Shown here piece after piece: positions 13,290 to 26,099 of a DNA stretch of 64,000 nt. The translations under genes and the position numbers were made by a program. The stretch is taken from contig JARDYH010000001.1 of assembly GCA_029215795.1 (NCBI GenBank), positions 198,345,654 to 198,409,653 on the forward strand, written 5' to 3'. Every line of letters starts with the position of its first letter. Position 1 is the stretch's first letter. Under the pieces are notes generated by a model. It was not told the origin of the DNA. It was given only the letters and a program-made list of their open reading frames with translations, and did no database searches. Origin of the DNA: Anniella stebbinsi. Lineage: Eukaryota > Chordata > Lepidosauria > Squamata > Anniellidae.

Positions 13290-13690
13290 CAGATGCGCAG
13301 GGTTGCCATTTTGCATTGTGTGCATCCCTGCCAGGGGATGCTGTTTATAAGTTTTGTCCCAATCCTGCAAACGTTCATGGGAGTCATAGCTTTTGGGCAA
13401 AAAGGTGATCTCACTCATGTGGCACAGGGTTTTCAATGGGCCTCATGTGTATCCCTGCTAGGGGAGTCTGTGTTTGAAGTTTCGTCCCAATCCTACAACT
13501 TCCAAGGGCTTATTTGTGCCACCTCCTTTTTGGTGCACCTGGGGGTTTTGATCCTTTGTGTATAATTGCACAAGGTTTTGACAGTGCATCGGATGCCTCC
13601 TGACTAGGGGGATGCTGTGTATGAAGTTTTGTCCCGATCCTGCGAACTTCCAGCACTTGTGCGTCACCATCCCCTTGTCGAGGTGATGCT
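13290..13690. repeat. Degenerate tandem array, ~140-bp unit, three copies
   Basis: Three diverged units follow one another at about 140-145 bp spacing. Each contains a core of the form 'TGCATCCCTGCYAGGGGATGCTGT..ATGAAGTTTTGTCCCAATCCTGC.AAC', at about 13320, 13450 and 13595. Open frames crossing it are an effect of the repetition. It is probably the internal array of an old transposon whose ends are lost. Confidence 0.7.
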
Positions 13691-13849
13691 GGAAGCATTG
13701 AATTAAGCCCCTGCACTTTACCCCACACCATTCCCCTCTCGTTGGAATATTGTGGAAGGTTAAAACAGGCTGCTGCAATGTTGTCAATGGGCGAAACAGG
13801 GCCACTGCTGGGGCAGGAGGACTGCAGCAAGGCAGGGGGGTGGAGAACT

Positions 13850-14255
13850 TTCTTTTCTTTTTTTAAAAAATAAAAATGTTATTGTTTTTGAAATGCAAAC
13901 CAAACAAGAAACAAACAATACAAAATAGAACAATAATGCTAAAACAAACATCCAAAGAACTTAAAAAAGAACACATACAAAGTTAAGATAGACTTCCGAT
14001 TTTCTCCACAGCAAAAATATGTAACCAATATTTTCTCTTGCTAAAAAAAGTTAAAACAAATTTCCCCTCTTTCTTTTATTTACACCTTTTCTTCTTATTC
14101 GTTGAATCCACAGACATACAAATCATTTTTCTTGTCCCTGCACAAAGTCTATAAGAGGTTTCCATTCAATTATAAACCTAGATATTGACCTTTCTCTGAT
14201 TATTGACATGAGTTTTGCCATCTCCGCCAGGGGTTGGAGGAACTTTCTATAGTTC
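13850..14255 (-). mobile_element. Truncated L1 LINE, 3' end
   Basis: On the minus strand, 14220-14115 reads as the last residues of an L1 ORF2: a MAKLMSIIRERSISRF-like stretch, then IIEWKPLIDF, matching the family's '..FIETWKPLIEFL' end. An A/T-rich 3' UTR and an A-rich tail follow at the low-coordinate end (13850-13885). The copy is 5'-truncated at about 14255, as usual for L1. Confidence 0.65.
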
Positions 14256-14789
14256 CGCTGTCATGGACAGATCATTACCTGGTTGGGTTTACACTTTCTG
14301 GAGAGGGGACTAACTAAGATGGTCCACCCCAGGAAACTGATGGATCCGGATGATTTTCTGATAACTTTTGGGGATTTTCCTGTCACCTCTGGAGGCTATT
14401 CTATTGAAGCCCTGGTTAATCTCTGGAATGAATAGTCCAGGTGGTTGACACAATTGCCCCTGAGTGTCCTCACAGGGTGCAGCCAAATGAGTACCCTGGT
14501 TTTCCAAGCACTGCAGACGATGAATCTAGTGAGAAAACAACTAGAGAAATGTTGGCAAGGAACTCAGGATGGGTCTGATCAAATACGGGCGAGAGCACAC
14601 TTTAAACCTACTCTGCGGCAATGAGGGCAGCAAAGAAATTGCACTTCTCCTCCACCATGGCATCTGCACACAGTCGCCCAGATGATTTTTTTCAGGTAGT
14701 GAGAGGCCTATTACACTCTGGCCCAAAAGAAGAAAAGGTAGACCACTTGATAGCCCACTGTGAACAATTTGCATGACACTTTGCAAATA
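14256..14789. other. Uncharacterised stretch between L1 and L2 LINE remnants
   Basis: No protein-like frame is visible. It may contain further decayed LINE sequence, since the sequence from 14540 onward grades into the L2-like remnant, but no family motif can be read. Confidence 0.4.
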
Positions 14790-16280
14790 AAAGTGATCCA
14801 TCTCAATCTGGCTTCTTGACTGGTTATGGGAAAGACACTACTTTGGTCACCTTTGGATGATTTACTCTGGGAACTGGACAGTGTGTCCCTGTTGGTTCTG
14901 CTGGATTTCTCAGCAGCTTCTGATACCATCGACCATGATATCCTTCTGAAGCATCTGTCTGAGAAGGGACTCGGAGGCACTGTTGTACATTGGCTCTGAT
15001 CCTTCTTGGAGAGACAATCTGTAATGAAAACTATTCAGAAACTACAGCTGGTCCAGAATGCTGCAGCCAGACTGTTGACCAGAGCCAGTTACAGGGAACA
15101 TACAACACCCTTGTTACAACAGTTTCACTGGCTACCAATCTGTTTCCAGGCAGGATTCAAAGTGCTGGTTATGATCTATAAAGCCTACACAGCTTGGGAC
15201 TTGGCTAACTGAAAAACTGCCTTATCCTATATGAGCTTGCCTGGATCTTAATATCCCCAGGAGAGCTCCTTCTTTCAGGACCTCTGACTTCAAAGCGTAT
15301 TAGGTAGGGGTACAAAGGAAGGCCTTCTCTGTTGTGGAACTCCCTGCCAAGAGAGGTAAGTGTTGATACCATCCACTATAATATCTTGCTAGAAGATAGA
15401 AAGGAGGGGCGTTACGCTAAACTCTGTGGCATCTGTGCATGTGCTGAACCACTGTTTGAACTCAGTGATGCAATGGATGAGGGCCAATAAACTGAACTTG
15501 AATCTAGACAAGATGGAGATTTTATGGGGAAGTGGTTCTAAAGCCCAAGAATTGGGCATACAACCTAATCTAGAAGGCATAGCCTGAATCCAATTTCATC
15601 ACTTGAGGCCCAGGTGAACCCAGAGTGCTTTTTGCCAGCTTTGGTTGGTTCGCCAACTACACCATTCATGGACAGAGATAGATTGGCCCTGGTGGTCCAC
15701 ACATGGAGCAGCCCTTGAAAACAACCCAGAAGTTTTAATTAGTGCAAAATGCAGCTGCTAGAATGCCAACAGGTGCAGATGGATGTGATCGCATTATACC
15801 AATTCCAAGGGACATGTACTGGCTGCCTATTTGTTTCTGGAAGCAAATACCTGAAGAACATTTTTCCCTATACCACCCTGCCCATGTCATATGATCTGCA
15901 GGACAGGCTCTTCTCAAAAGTGCCTTCCACATGTTATGTGGCAACTAGCATATAAGCCTTCTCTACTGTAGCACCTCACCATTTGTGGAATATCATCTCC
16001 ATAGAGGTATCACGGGTGCCAACTTTGCAGTCTTTTCAGGACCAGGTCAAAACCGTTTTGTTTGCCCAGGCATTTTAAATTGGTTAGTCCGTCTTTCTGA
16101 ATTTTTACTGCCTTTAAAAAACATTGTATTATTATTGCATTTTACGCTTTTATTGTATTTTATGGTAGTTTCACACTTTTGGCTATACTCAAGTGTATAT
16201 GACTCTGATATCTATTTGATGAAGGGCAACTTTAAAATATTTTTATTAATAAATAATATAAACCCAGACCTAATTCAATC
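14790..16280 (+). mobile_element. L2-like LINE remnants (two collapsed copies)
   Basis: In plus-strand frames, 14870-15000 encodes [19 protein letters not shown], the conserved motif A block of L2-clade reverse transcriptase. At 15006-15212 the C-terminal block follows directly (KLQLVQNAAARLLT, then HWLP). At 15440-15540 an earlier RT block (MRANKLNLNLDKMEILW) appears again, followed at 15750-16080 by a second C-terminal block and a 3' UTR to about 16270. The order motif A, C-terminus, middle RT, C-terminus means two copies in the same orientation, each with internal deletions. All frames are broken. Confidence 0.75.
15006..15212 (+). pseudogene. L2-like LINE RT, C-terminal fragment
   Basis: A 68-residue open stretch with the L2-clade signature 'KLQLVQNAAARLLT..' followed by 'HWLP' and 'FKVLVMIYKA'. 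It is the region just downstream of the RT fingers/palm in L2 proteins. The upstream RT is missing through deletion, so it is non-functional. Confidence 0.7.
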
Positions 16281-19200
16281 TTGTATTTAAGCGCTGGCCT
16301 GGAAGCCACAGCTGACTAGAAACTGCTTGCAGATAAGGGATTAGGCTGACAAAGAAGGGATGAAGCATTTTGTCCCTTCTTTGCACCCATAGAGAAACAA
16401 AGTGGGTTGCTAGAGGAGGGACGCTCCCTCCTCTGTGCTTAGAATAGTAATGCAGCCCTCCATCCCTCCTCTGTCAGCCAATGATGTGGGACTGATAAAA
16501 ATCCATTTCGTAAGTTTATTAGTAAAAATTAATGTATGCCAATTGCAAATACAATATTAGGCAAGTTTAGTAGTTTCAAAATTGCAATTAATGTTTTTCA
16601 GGTGATTATCCTGAGCAAGTATTTGAAACACATATATGTCTCAGAGTGAAATGGAACTAATAAATAGTGACAGCAAAACAGAAGGTGTCCCACAACCTTC
16701 GTGGAAGAGTTAAATTCTGCTGAAACAATTAAGTGGTTGTCAGTATATAAAGCACATTTTTTTTGCTAAAATTGGTGTGTTTAAGACACCTGCATAGGTG
16801 AAGCCTATAGGCCTAGACTTCCATGCAAGCTGGAAACCGGATTGTGCAGGTTTCCACCTCAAGCAAAGGTTTTCATGCATTGGCTTCACATATGCAGACA
16901 CCCATGCTCAACATGTGAATATTAGGAGTGCACAATGCCAGGGCGGCGCCAACAGTGTGTCCCTGCTGCCCCTTTTTTATATATGGAGCCCCTTTCAAAT
17001 GATGAACACAGGAAGGGTGCTACAATTATATCCAGAAGTCACTTTTATTATATTGGCAGTATCTGACTGACATTCATGACACTGAGAATAATGCCAGTTT
17101 AAGAAAGCAAACTCACAAATTAGCAGGATAAAGAAAAAAAGGTTACAATAAGCCTTTTTAGTAATTCTCAATACTGGGATTTTGCATTATACTTAGATAT
17201 CACCAAAACTATATAAAGTGGATGATGGTTACTGGGTATGAGACCAGGCGGAGAAACATCAGTGAAAATTAGGCTATATACAGATACTGTTGTTGGAAGA
17301 GTCAGTGACAATGTACACAACCCAATTTAGAAAGTTGTTTTACCATGCAAAGCTTGAAAGCCAGGAATAGTCATTGCACAGAAGATGCTACCATTTGCTT
17401 CCATGAATCAGGGCCAAATGCTGTGTACATTCTACATGTTTGCTTTGCCGAAGTCCTAATTTCTGTCAGGCAGTTTTATTTAATGAGCATCCCTTTGCAT
17501 TCCTCAAATTTTGCCTGTAAAATTTCCAAGCCCCTGCGAATAGATGCTGCATAGAAAAGCCACTAAAATTTATTTTGGTCCTATTTGTTCTATAATATTA
17601 ACGTTCTGTTTTAAAATGGAACAGCCAATTGCCTTTTTGTTTAAATTAAGTTTTATCAAGATTTTTATCATCAGTTAATGTACAGCTGTACCCAATCCAA
17701 TAGTTTCTCACTGATTTCGAAAACTGAAGAACACATGCAATTGTATGTCATAATCAGTGATGTCAAACAGATTTCTCTTTATAGAAATGCTAATAGTAAA
17801 AATCATTCCAATGATCAGAATTAGGACTGACAATATAAATCAGCTTAATTGTTCACTTGCAAATCGGAGGTATTTCTTTAACTGCAGCTGTAAAATGGGC
17901 TTTCAGCAGCAATGGTTAACTGTAAAACATACATGAACACTATTTAGAGCCATTAAGGCTGCAGTCCTACATGTATAGGATTTCACTGTAAGAGAATTTA
18001 CCAAACAACAAGGATAAATTCTGCATGTTGTTATGCAACTACAATTATAACTGAACACATATCTACATTTCCACAGGATTATGTATTCTACATGATATCC
18101 AGGAATCTGCCAATATAGCATGAAGCAAGAGAACTCTTCCTTTTACTATATTCTCTGCACATTGCAAAGAACTCAGTTAGTGGGAGGGGGTCTCACACTT
18201 CTTCGTGGGTGGGACAGATTCTGCTTCTTTCCCAAGTTCTCTGGTACGTGCTGAGAACTTGGGGTAAAGTAGGGGTCAGTTATCACTTCATCCCAAGCTT
18301 TGGAGACATTCATAAACAGCAAGAGAAATTTTCACTGCATCCATGTCTCTCCAAAATCTGGGGTGAAGTAAGAGACTGTGCCCTCCCCTCTCCCGTGTCC
18401 TCTATGCATTCTAGAGGACTCAAAGAAAGGGAGGGGAGGTGTCAGAGGTGATCACAAATAATGTACGGCTATTCAGACTAGCCAAAATTTGTGGACCCTA
18501 AATTATTTCCCTGTATTCATTCACATTGCCAGTATTCATCCACTGTCACATAAATCCAATACTGCTTGCACTGCAGTACTGCAAAATTCATTCTCATGGT
18601 AACAGATCAGTCAAATCCAATAAATCTACTTTTCAAAGAGGCCAACCAAACTTAAATGCAATGAAAAACTAGTATTAAAAACTCCTAGTTTCAGAATAGG
18701 CTAACTAGCTTGCACCCTATCTTGACAACAAACATTCCTTCCACTGTTGTGGGCCCATCCCACAATTTCTACAAAAATCATTATTTGAATGAAAGCTAAA
18801 GGGAAACTTGCAGCACCAGTTTTTTTAAAAAAAAAACTTAACAGCTACCCTGCATGACCCTAATTGTCTACAGTAACATTTCTAGCATTAGCAATTGAAA
18901 GCATTGCCCATCAAAGAGAAAGGAAACCAACATACACGGACAGAGCAATCCTGAGTGGGGTTCTCGGGAGTCATGAGGAAGATCTACTACATCATCCCCA
19001 GCTCTACCAGCTCGTGGACTAGAGACAGTTTTTGCAGGGCTGCTCAGCCCAGCAGATCCATATATTTAACCCCACACACGCACACACACACCCTATTAAT
19101 AGCAAATGGGGGAGGAGAATTAGCTACACCAGCTCCAGGGCTGGTGTACCAGAAAGGTCCAGATTAAACAAGTCTGGGGAAGCAAATCCAAACCAATCTC

Positions 19201-19973
19201 TCCATGCCCCTGCAACATCACATTTCATGGATTCTGCCTCCTACCATAGGCAGGAAAAACAGTACAACAGCTAAGCACCCTCTTACAATGTTTACATGCC
19301 CTACTAAAAGTATATGGTTAACTGAGGAGGTTTAATTGAGTAATTTTCTGTGCCTTAGAAGGATTTTCCCATCAAATGTTCCTTGGTGTAAATATTTGCA
19401 AGCCCATAAACTAAAGGGTATATGTGCATCTTAAACAATCTTGCCAGGATAAAAGGGGTGGAATAAAGGCACTGATTTTATATGGTGCAAATGTACCATA
19501 TGGCTGTTATTTTGTTGTTTGAAACCTGTCTACTCAACTTTACAACATTTTCCCCAAGTGTGGAATTTTCACTATAAATTAGCAGGCAAAACAGGACAAG
19601 TCAGATATTTAACAATATCTCTGGGGGGAAATAGCACTTGTCCTTTAGCCTCCATCCTACTGACCTTACCTTTGGACAGCTATGTCTTCATATCTGGCCT
19701 TCTTTCCACAATATAGCCAAACTTAGGATAGTATAAATTTGATAAAATTGGCCTAATCACAAAATGGCAGAGATCACACGCAGATTAAAGACAGACTAAA
19801 CTCTCAAAGTAGGTACAGTCCTAATCCTGACTATATGAAAATGCTTCCAGTTTTGGTAAGAACATTTAGAGATCTTTCAAAAATGGCTAAAACACTTGAT
19901 GCCAACCTTTTGATTTTCCTAGGGCTTTTATGTTTCAGCTTTAATTTGTTTTATCTCTGCCACATGAATTTAT
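16281..19973. other. ABI2 intron 1, no gene seen
   Basis: Unique AT-rich intron. A short CA run is present at 19075-19091. No exon of ABI2 or of another gene was recognised on either strand. Confidence 0.5.
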
Positions 19974-20161
19974 TAGAGATGTGACGGCCCGGGAAAAAAC
20001 TGGGAAAATTCGGGAAAACCCATTTTTTCCCCTTTTTTCCTGAAAATTTTAATTTTTGCCTTTTTTTTCAGAAAAAAAAAATGGGGGGGGGGGGGGAAGG
20101 AAGGAAAAAAAAGTTCTTTCCCCAAATTTTTCTGGTTTTTTTCCGGGCCTTCACATTTCTA
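19974..20161. mobile_element. Small foldback MITE
   Basis: Terminal inverted repeats TAGAGATGTGACGGCCCGG and (right end, reverse complement) TAGAAATGTGAAGGCCCGG match at 17 of 19 positions. The 190-bp interior is a poor palindrome of A- and T-runs with a long G run near 20083. A snapback element without coding capacity. Confidence 0.75.
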
Positions 20162-20215
20162 GAATTTATGCTGCTTTTATTTATTCTTATTGCAAACCAC
20201 CCTGAGAACTTATAG
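20162..20215 (+). repeat. L2-like LINE 3' end fragment
   Basis: The sequence GCTTTTATTTATTCTTATTGCAAACCACCCTGAGAAC is the typical 3' UTR end of an L2-like LINE ('..GTAAACCACCCTGAGA..'). Only this short piece is present, next to the foldback MITE. Confidence 0.5.
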
Positions 20216-23200
20216 GATACCATATCACCTACTTCGCATGTTGAAACAATCCATGATATCCACCGGAGCAATAATGTGTGCTGGTTTCCGTCCACCTGCT
20301 CCCACTGCAATGAACAACCCAGGGAAGCTTGATCACGGGTTTGTTTCCGTTATGTCCAAACCTGGAACACTGAGTTGTTGTGGGACAAACAACCCAGAGT
20401 CTAAACCCACAAAAGATTAAAGAAGTTTTTCAACTTTGGCAAAGATATAAGGCAGCCCAAGACTGCTAGAATTTGAGAAGATATGACCTCATCACCATCA
20501 CATTATATAGCATGGTATGTTTTTGCTTTTAAAATTGAGTATTTGTGCAAGCCACCTTAAGTGCTCCATTCTGGAATGGAAAGGCAGAACAAAAATATCA
20601 ATATAAATTAAGAATTAATTGTCTCGCTGTAAAATGTTAACACTTCCTATTTTAAAGTTGTTTCTATCAAAATATTCCACACTCTGCTGGATTACAGTAA
20701 ACTCTGTTTTAGTCACATATTTCCACTATGCCTGTATAAAGAAATAGATTAAGAAAATAAACATTTAAGGGACTAAAACGTGAAGTTAATACTGAGCACT
20801 TAACATCTGCATGCCTATGCATATTTGTTCCAAGAAATTATAAAATATTAACTGAAAATCTATAACACATACAAACACGATTCAATTAACTACCTGACTC
20901 AAAATAGAGTGCTGATATATGCTTAGAAGTCGTGAAGTAGTTCTGGCCTTTCCTTACATCTGCATTTTGCAGAACATTTCCTCATATAGTCTTCCATCCC
21001 ACACACTTCTTTCCCAATCTGTGTTAAATGTTGCTTCTTTGTGACATTCTGCAAAAATACATGCATCTCACATCAGATATAAAGGGTGCATGAATGTATA
21101 AATCACCAGCTTTTCCTTTAAAATACATGTGGAGAACGATAAACTAATGTATACATTACAAATGGGAAAAAATGCATTTGTTGTTGCCGTTTTATACATT
21201 TAGGAGACTTGCGTTAGCACATGTAGATTTATTTATTTATTAAAAAATGATCATGAATTGGTGCAAGTGGGCATCTTGGATTTCAACCCTATGCAATCTT
21301 ACCTGGGAGCAAACCTCACTAAACACAATGGTTCTTGCTTCTAAGTAAACAGGATTGAGACACATTTGGGAATGGGTTTGCATGACAGAGAGTTTATTTA
21401 ACTCAAAAAGAAATTGAAGTCTAATTTCTGCATCTGTGCATTCTCTTGACTAGTAAAACAGTTAGCAGTCCAACTTAAGCTAACTAAGACAACATCCCAG
21501 ATTTAGGGTACAATCCTATCAACTACACCCTCAATGATTGGAAGCCTCCGATCATCCAATGCAGGGCAGGAGTAGCAGCAAGTCCAATCTTCACCTCCCC
21601 GTATTCTCACCCTGCATTCTTCACTTTGCCCGTCTAGCAATGGTGGTTCACAGGGGGCGGGAAGAAGGCTGAAGAGGCCTCAGGAGAGCTTGTATCTTAC
21701 CTTCTCCAGTCCCCTTCCCCCGCTCTACAATGTCGCTTTTCCTACCTCGGAGGGCAGCCTGTGCAGTTCTTTCTGTGCCAGCTGTGAGGGGTTGGGGGGT
21801 CAGTTCTCCAACTCCCCTTTCTGAGGTAGGAGCACTGACCCCGGAGGGGGGAACCCCCAGTATTCTATGGCCCCTCAGACAATGTCTAGAGCAATTGCTT
21901 GCTTAATTAAAATCAAATAATGTTCTCATTTTCCCAGTAAATCATGGGAAAAACAGTAATTATCAATAGCCAATACATAACCCATTTCTCCAGACAACTG
22001 CTCCCCTGAGGTACAGGCTTTATTCTGACAATATGGCACATTCATAGCCATATGCCAGCTTTACAGTTCCTCAGGTATCTCTTCTACTGTGAACCCTTTT
22101 AGCTACTTTGTTTATACCATGAGTATAACAGTAAGTACCAAAGAAACTGACAGAAAATCACTCGCCTCCCCCCTGCCCAAATATTTATGCAAAAACTATT
22201 TGGAGGAAAGACCTTAATTTGCATAGCTAGCTAAAATGTGTATCATTATCCGAGATTGTGTGTTACTCCACAAACAATACTTCCTTAACTTTCTGCAATC
22301 ATCAGTGAAATTCTTCAAAGCTATATCAGAGGGTGATGATAACAGCTCTCTTGTCACAGCACACCACCATTTCAGAGAAGTCTGATCAGAAATTCAATCA
22401 TCTCCAGGTCAAAATGCCAGAATATGTTTAAAATTGTCATGATGAAGCCCCCCAAAATCCTGCAAACCCACCAGGTCTCAACACATTCAGCAACACAGCA
22501 AAAGGAATCTCATTTAAACTGGGTTACAAAAGAAAACCTTCTGTTCAATCTGGATCATAAAGCTATTTTATATAAAGGATATCATGAAGCCATAGTGCAT
22601 GCACCAAGGCAGATCAGCTACAAAAGCTCTCTGAACAACATCAAGATACAATATCTATTTGATAGAACTTGTTATTCAATCATGTAAATGGATTATTATA
22701 TCATGCCATTGTGCCATTTTAAATGTTTAGACGGGTAAACTGCAATCTTCTATGTTTTTAGGTCTCTCCTTAAGAACTTGTTTTATTTACTTACAGTGTA
22801 GACACACACAGAAAGGAACAAATTGAATACCTTTATCTATGCCACAACCAATATTAACCGCCGACTCAGAAAGATGCTATAAAACTGATTTGCTGGAAAG
22901 TGAAGAAAAGACTATGCAATAGTATAAGAGACAGGAAAATTTGCCCTTTCTCCAATCACATAAAGTCCGAAAAGTTCAGATACATTAGCATTGGTTCACT
23001 GATAGTCTGGGCTTCAAATTCAAGATCACAGATACTTAAATAAACCCAATTCACAAGTATGTCAATTAAAACTCATATGTACCAAAGCTTGCCCACCTGA
23101 AGCAAGATCATCTACATTCAATTGTTAGCCACGTCCTATTTGGTCCTTAGTCAGCATGGAAGACAAGTCATGATTATGTTATTATTTGTAACATACATTA

Positions 23201-24149
23201 CCCAACAGTCCCTTTAGAGCTCTAACACTAATTTGTCTTGTCTTTTCTCTTGGCATTTTCTCACTATTTAGTCATTGGTATTCTAACTGGTCATATCAGC
23301 TTCACTGAAAAATCTTTGAAAAATAAAACACCAGCCAGTAGGCTTCCATGCAATATGTTAATGAGACTGCACACAACGTAATAATACAAAGATTAACCAC
23401 ATCACCTCTCTTTTGTAAGTGAGAAAGACATGCTGAGGTGAGAAAGGAGTAATCTAAAACACATACAATGTAGGCTCTAGGCTGAAAGGATTTCCTTCAG
23501 ATGCCTCTTCAAACACTCATTTATTTTGCTTCAGCCTACAGCATATTTATCCAGAAGGAAACTGCTTTTTCAACACTAACCTCCCACCCAGCCACACAGT
23601 CAGCTCGAACGTTACCACATCACAGTAAGAGCCTTGAAGCCCAGTGTAGTTTGACATCACCTCCAGAGCTACTACCAGATCACAATTTCAGCTAGAAGGG
23701 GCAGTCTGGGAGCTTGAATTACACGATCAGCTAATATCCTCTTATTGGCAGCACATTTGTAATATTCTTAGTACAAGAGGGAGAAAGCAGGCAATCTTTT
23801 ATGAAGGCACACCAGGCAGCCATCTCTCTGAGAAAGAGCCAACACAGAAGTATGTGGACTTAGAAGTAGAAGGTTTTATTCTTTTCTTTTCTTCCCCCTG
23901 TCCCTAAACCCTCTTTCAGAAATGTCAACCAAGAATTACCCTTCGACACATACAAACAAGCACTTCCAAAGGGTCGCGGACGCACGCAAAGCACACGACA
24001 CACACACACACCGGCACAGTCAGCATGAGAAGCATTTCATGCATCCCAATATCCCATAGTCATCTCTAGGGCTGCAGGCGTTACTAGGCGGCTGGGAGAG
24101 TATAAGGACCAGGCAGACGCCCCATGTGCCAACACTTTTTCCTTGTTGT
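20216..24149. other. Proximal ABI2 intron 1, no exon seen
   Basis: AT-rich intron with one moderately GC-rich patch at about 21540-21870 of unknown nature, and an L2-like 3' end trace near 20540-20610. No splice-flanked open frame matching ABI2 exon 2 was found. Confidence 0.5.
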
Positions 24150-24341
24150 GAACCTCAGCGCCCAGGAGAGGCTGTAACCTTGGGCATCTTGCAGCGCCCA
24201 CTCTCCCAAACCTGAACCCGCGGGGCCTCTCGCGGGGCCATGAAGCGAGCGCAACCCCTGCCTCATTCACATACACACACGCACACCGTTTCAAGCTCCA
24301 TCCAGGCCAACTGAAACGGTGTGGATGGAGAGGTGTGTGAG

Positions 24342-24390
24342 AGTACCACACACACACGCATGCATGCATGCATGCATGCATGCGCACACT
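24342..24390. repeat. (CA)n/(TGCA)n microsatellite near the ABI2 donor
   Basis: A CA run passes into about six TGCA tetramers (24359-24383) and returns to CA-type sequence. It lies in intron 1 about 130-170 bases past the exon 1 splice donor and at the edge of the CpG island. Its alternating purine-pyrimidine sequence can adopt Z-DNA. Confidence 0.85.
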
Positions 24391-24507
24391 CACACGTACA
24401 CCCCCGCCTCTTTCTTTACCCTCCGCGCAATTTGGGGCGGCGGGGTGGGGGCAGGAGGGGGAAGAAAGGAAGGTCGGGGTGGGGTGGGACGGGGAAGCGC
24501 TCCCTCA

Positions 24508-24660
<153 letters not shown>

Positions 24661-25005
24661 TCAGCCCCGCCCCTCTCTCTTCTCTCTCCCCCCCCCCGTG
24701 CAGCCAACCGCCGCCCCCCCCTTCTACGTCCCTCTCTTCTCCCCTTTGGCTAACCCCCTCCCTTCCAATTCTCCCCCCCACTTCCTACTGCTACGTCCTC
24801 GTCTTCCTCCGCCACCGCCACCGGCACCACCGAAGCCCAGCCGCGTTCTCTCCCGCACACTGCCTCTGAGAGGAACACCACCACCACCCCGACCAGTCCT
24901 CAGCGGGGGCGCGGCGCAGCCGACCAACAGCAGCGGCCCCCACTGCGCAGGCGTCAAAGCTTTCCACGATGTTCCTCTCCCCCCTCCTCTTCCCGGTCGC
25001 TGCAC

Positions 25006-25052
25006 GCGCGCCCCCCCTCACGCCGGCGCGCCCCCCCTCACGCCGGCGCGCC
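25006..25052. repeat. Short tandem duplication in the ABI2 CpG island
   Basis: A roughly 20-bp unit of the form CGCGCCCCCCCTCACGCCGG occurs twice in a row, followed by a degraded third start. Two GGCGCGCC palindromes result, near 25025 and 25045. It is a small local duplication in promoter DNA and could vary in copy number between individuals. Confidence 0.7.
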
Positions 25053-25250
25053 ACCCTCTCACGCAGCGGCGTCCCGTTCGCACTTCCGGTGGCCGCATCC
25101 CGGCGTGGCTGCAACAGAGCGCGCGGGATCGCTGACCTGCCCCGCCCCCTCCCTCCCTCTTCTTGCCACTCTTGAGGAGAAACTCGCAGAGAGAAATACC
25201 GGAGGTGGAGGGGTGGTTGCGCTTCGATAAGAGCGCGTGTTTTTGAGGGG

Positions 25251-25378
25251 GGGAATAGAATAATAATAATAATTTTATTTCTTACCCGCCTCAAATATAA
25301 AATACATAAACTGATTAAAAGCACATAAAATTAATACATTATTAAAATACCAATAAAACACCAATAAAACTCTGACAG
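25251..25378 (-). mobile_element. L2-like LINE 3' end with ATT-repeat tail
   Basis: At the low-coordinate end AATAATAATAATAAT (the tail on the minus strand) is followed by TTTATTTCTTACCCGCCTC and AAATACATAAACTGATTAAAAGC. The same sequence ends the coding LINE at 34254-34800 and also occurs at 43752, 48096 and (plus strand) 59530. A strongly 5'-truncated copy just upstream of the ABI2 CpG island. Confidence 0.75.
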
Positions 25379-25744
25379 GCAGCAAAGGAAATGCCTTCGT
25401 CTTACCCTCTGGCTATCCTTTATAAAAACAACAAACCCCACATTACTCCCCCAGATTCAGCCTTCATACTTATTACCTCAAGCACAATTTTACATCACTT
25501 GGGCTCACCAGTCTTCTGAATCCAATCTTATTTTTGACACGCTATTACGGCTTTTCTTATATAATAATCCATCCTATCTTGAGGGACCTTAAATAACAAA
25601 AATAAGTTTTGTGTGCCGTCAAGGGCTAACAGATTGTGTGCTCAAGGGCTAACCCTAACGTTTTTGTTAACTAATAAAGTATGTTGTCAAATTTGTGGCA
25701 TCTTGTGGCAGTCTCTTCTTGGATTGTCTTAATGAATTGTCTAA

Positions 25745-25845
25745 TCCACAAAAGCTGATTTGAAAATAAATCCGTTAAAGCTAAGGAGTGCCACAATGCT
25801 TGTTGATTCCTGTAACAAACTAATGTGGCTACCCCTCTGGAACTT
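25745..25845 (+). repeat. Old interspersed repeat (copy 1 of 2)
   Basis: The block 'CACAAAAGCTGAT..AAATCCGTTAAAGCTAAGGAGTGCCACAA..' followed by '..CTAATGTGGCTACCCCTCTGGAAC' is a diverged copy of the repeat also seen at 29690-29825. I know this consensus from reptile genomes but cannot name the family safely. Confidence 0.55.
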
Positions 25846-25962
25846 AATGTAAAAAAAAAAAACTGCTTCAGTTATTGCTATTGGCATATACTAACCAACT
25901 AAACGTGCCACAGGGATAAGCTTTAGGATTCCCGCCCAATTTCTAATGGACTATTCCAAGGA

Positions 25963-26090
25963 TGAGGAATGTGTGGCCCTCCGGATGTTGTTGGACTGAA
26001 ACTCCCATCATCCCTCACCATTGGCTATGCTGGCTAGTGCTGGTGGAAGTTTCAGTCCGACAAAATCTGGAGGACCTCATGTTCCCCACC
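25963..26090. mobile_element. Foldback MITE (ACTCCCATCA family), copy 1
   Basis: Two arms of about 45 bp form an imperfect hairpin: GTGGCCCTCCGGATGTTGTTGGACTG... on the left and CAGTCCGACAAAATCTGGAGGAC on the right. The loop carries AACTCCCATCATCCCTCACCATTGGC, a hallmark of this very common reptile repeat. Relatives are at 28626, 34184, 34771 and 63487. Confidence 0.7.
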
Positions 26091-26099
26091 CCCAGTTCT

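Noticed and set aside
13239..13830. Overlapping ~110-codon frames near 13.3-13.8 kb
   Set aside because: They arise from the ~140-bp tandem units and are present on both strands.
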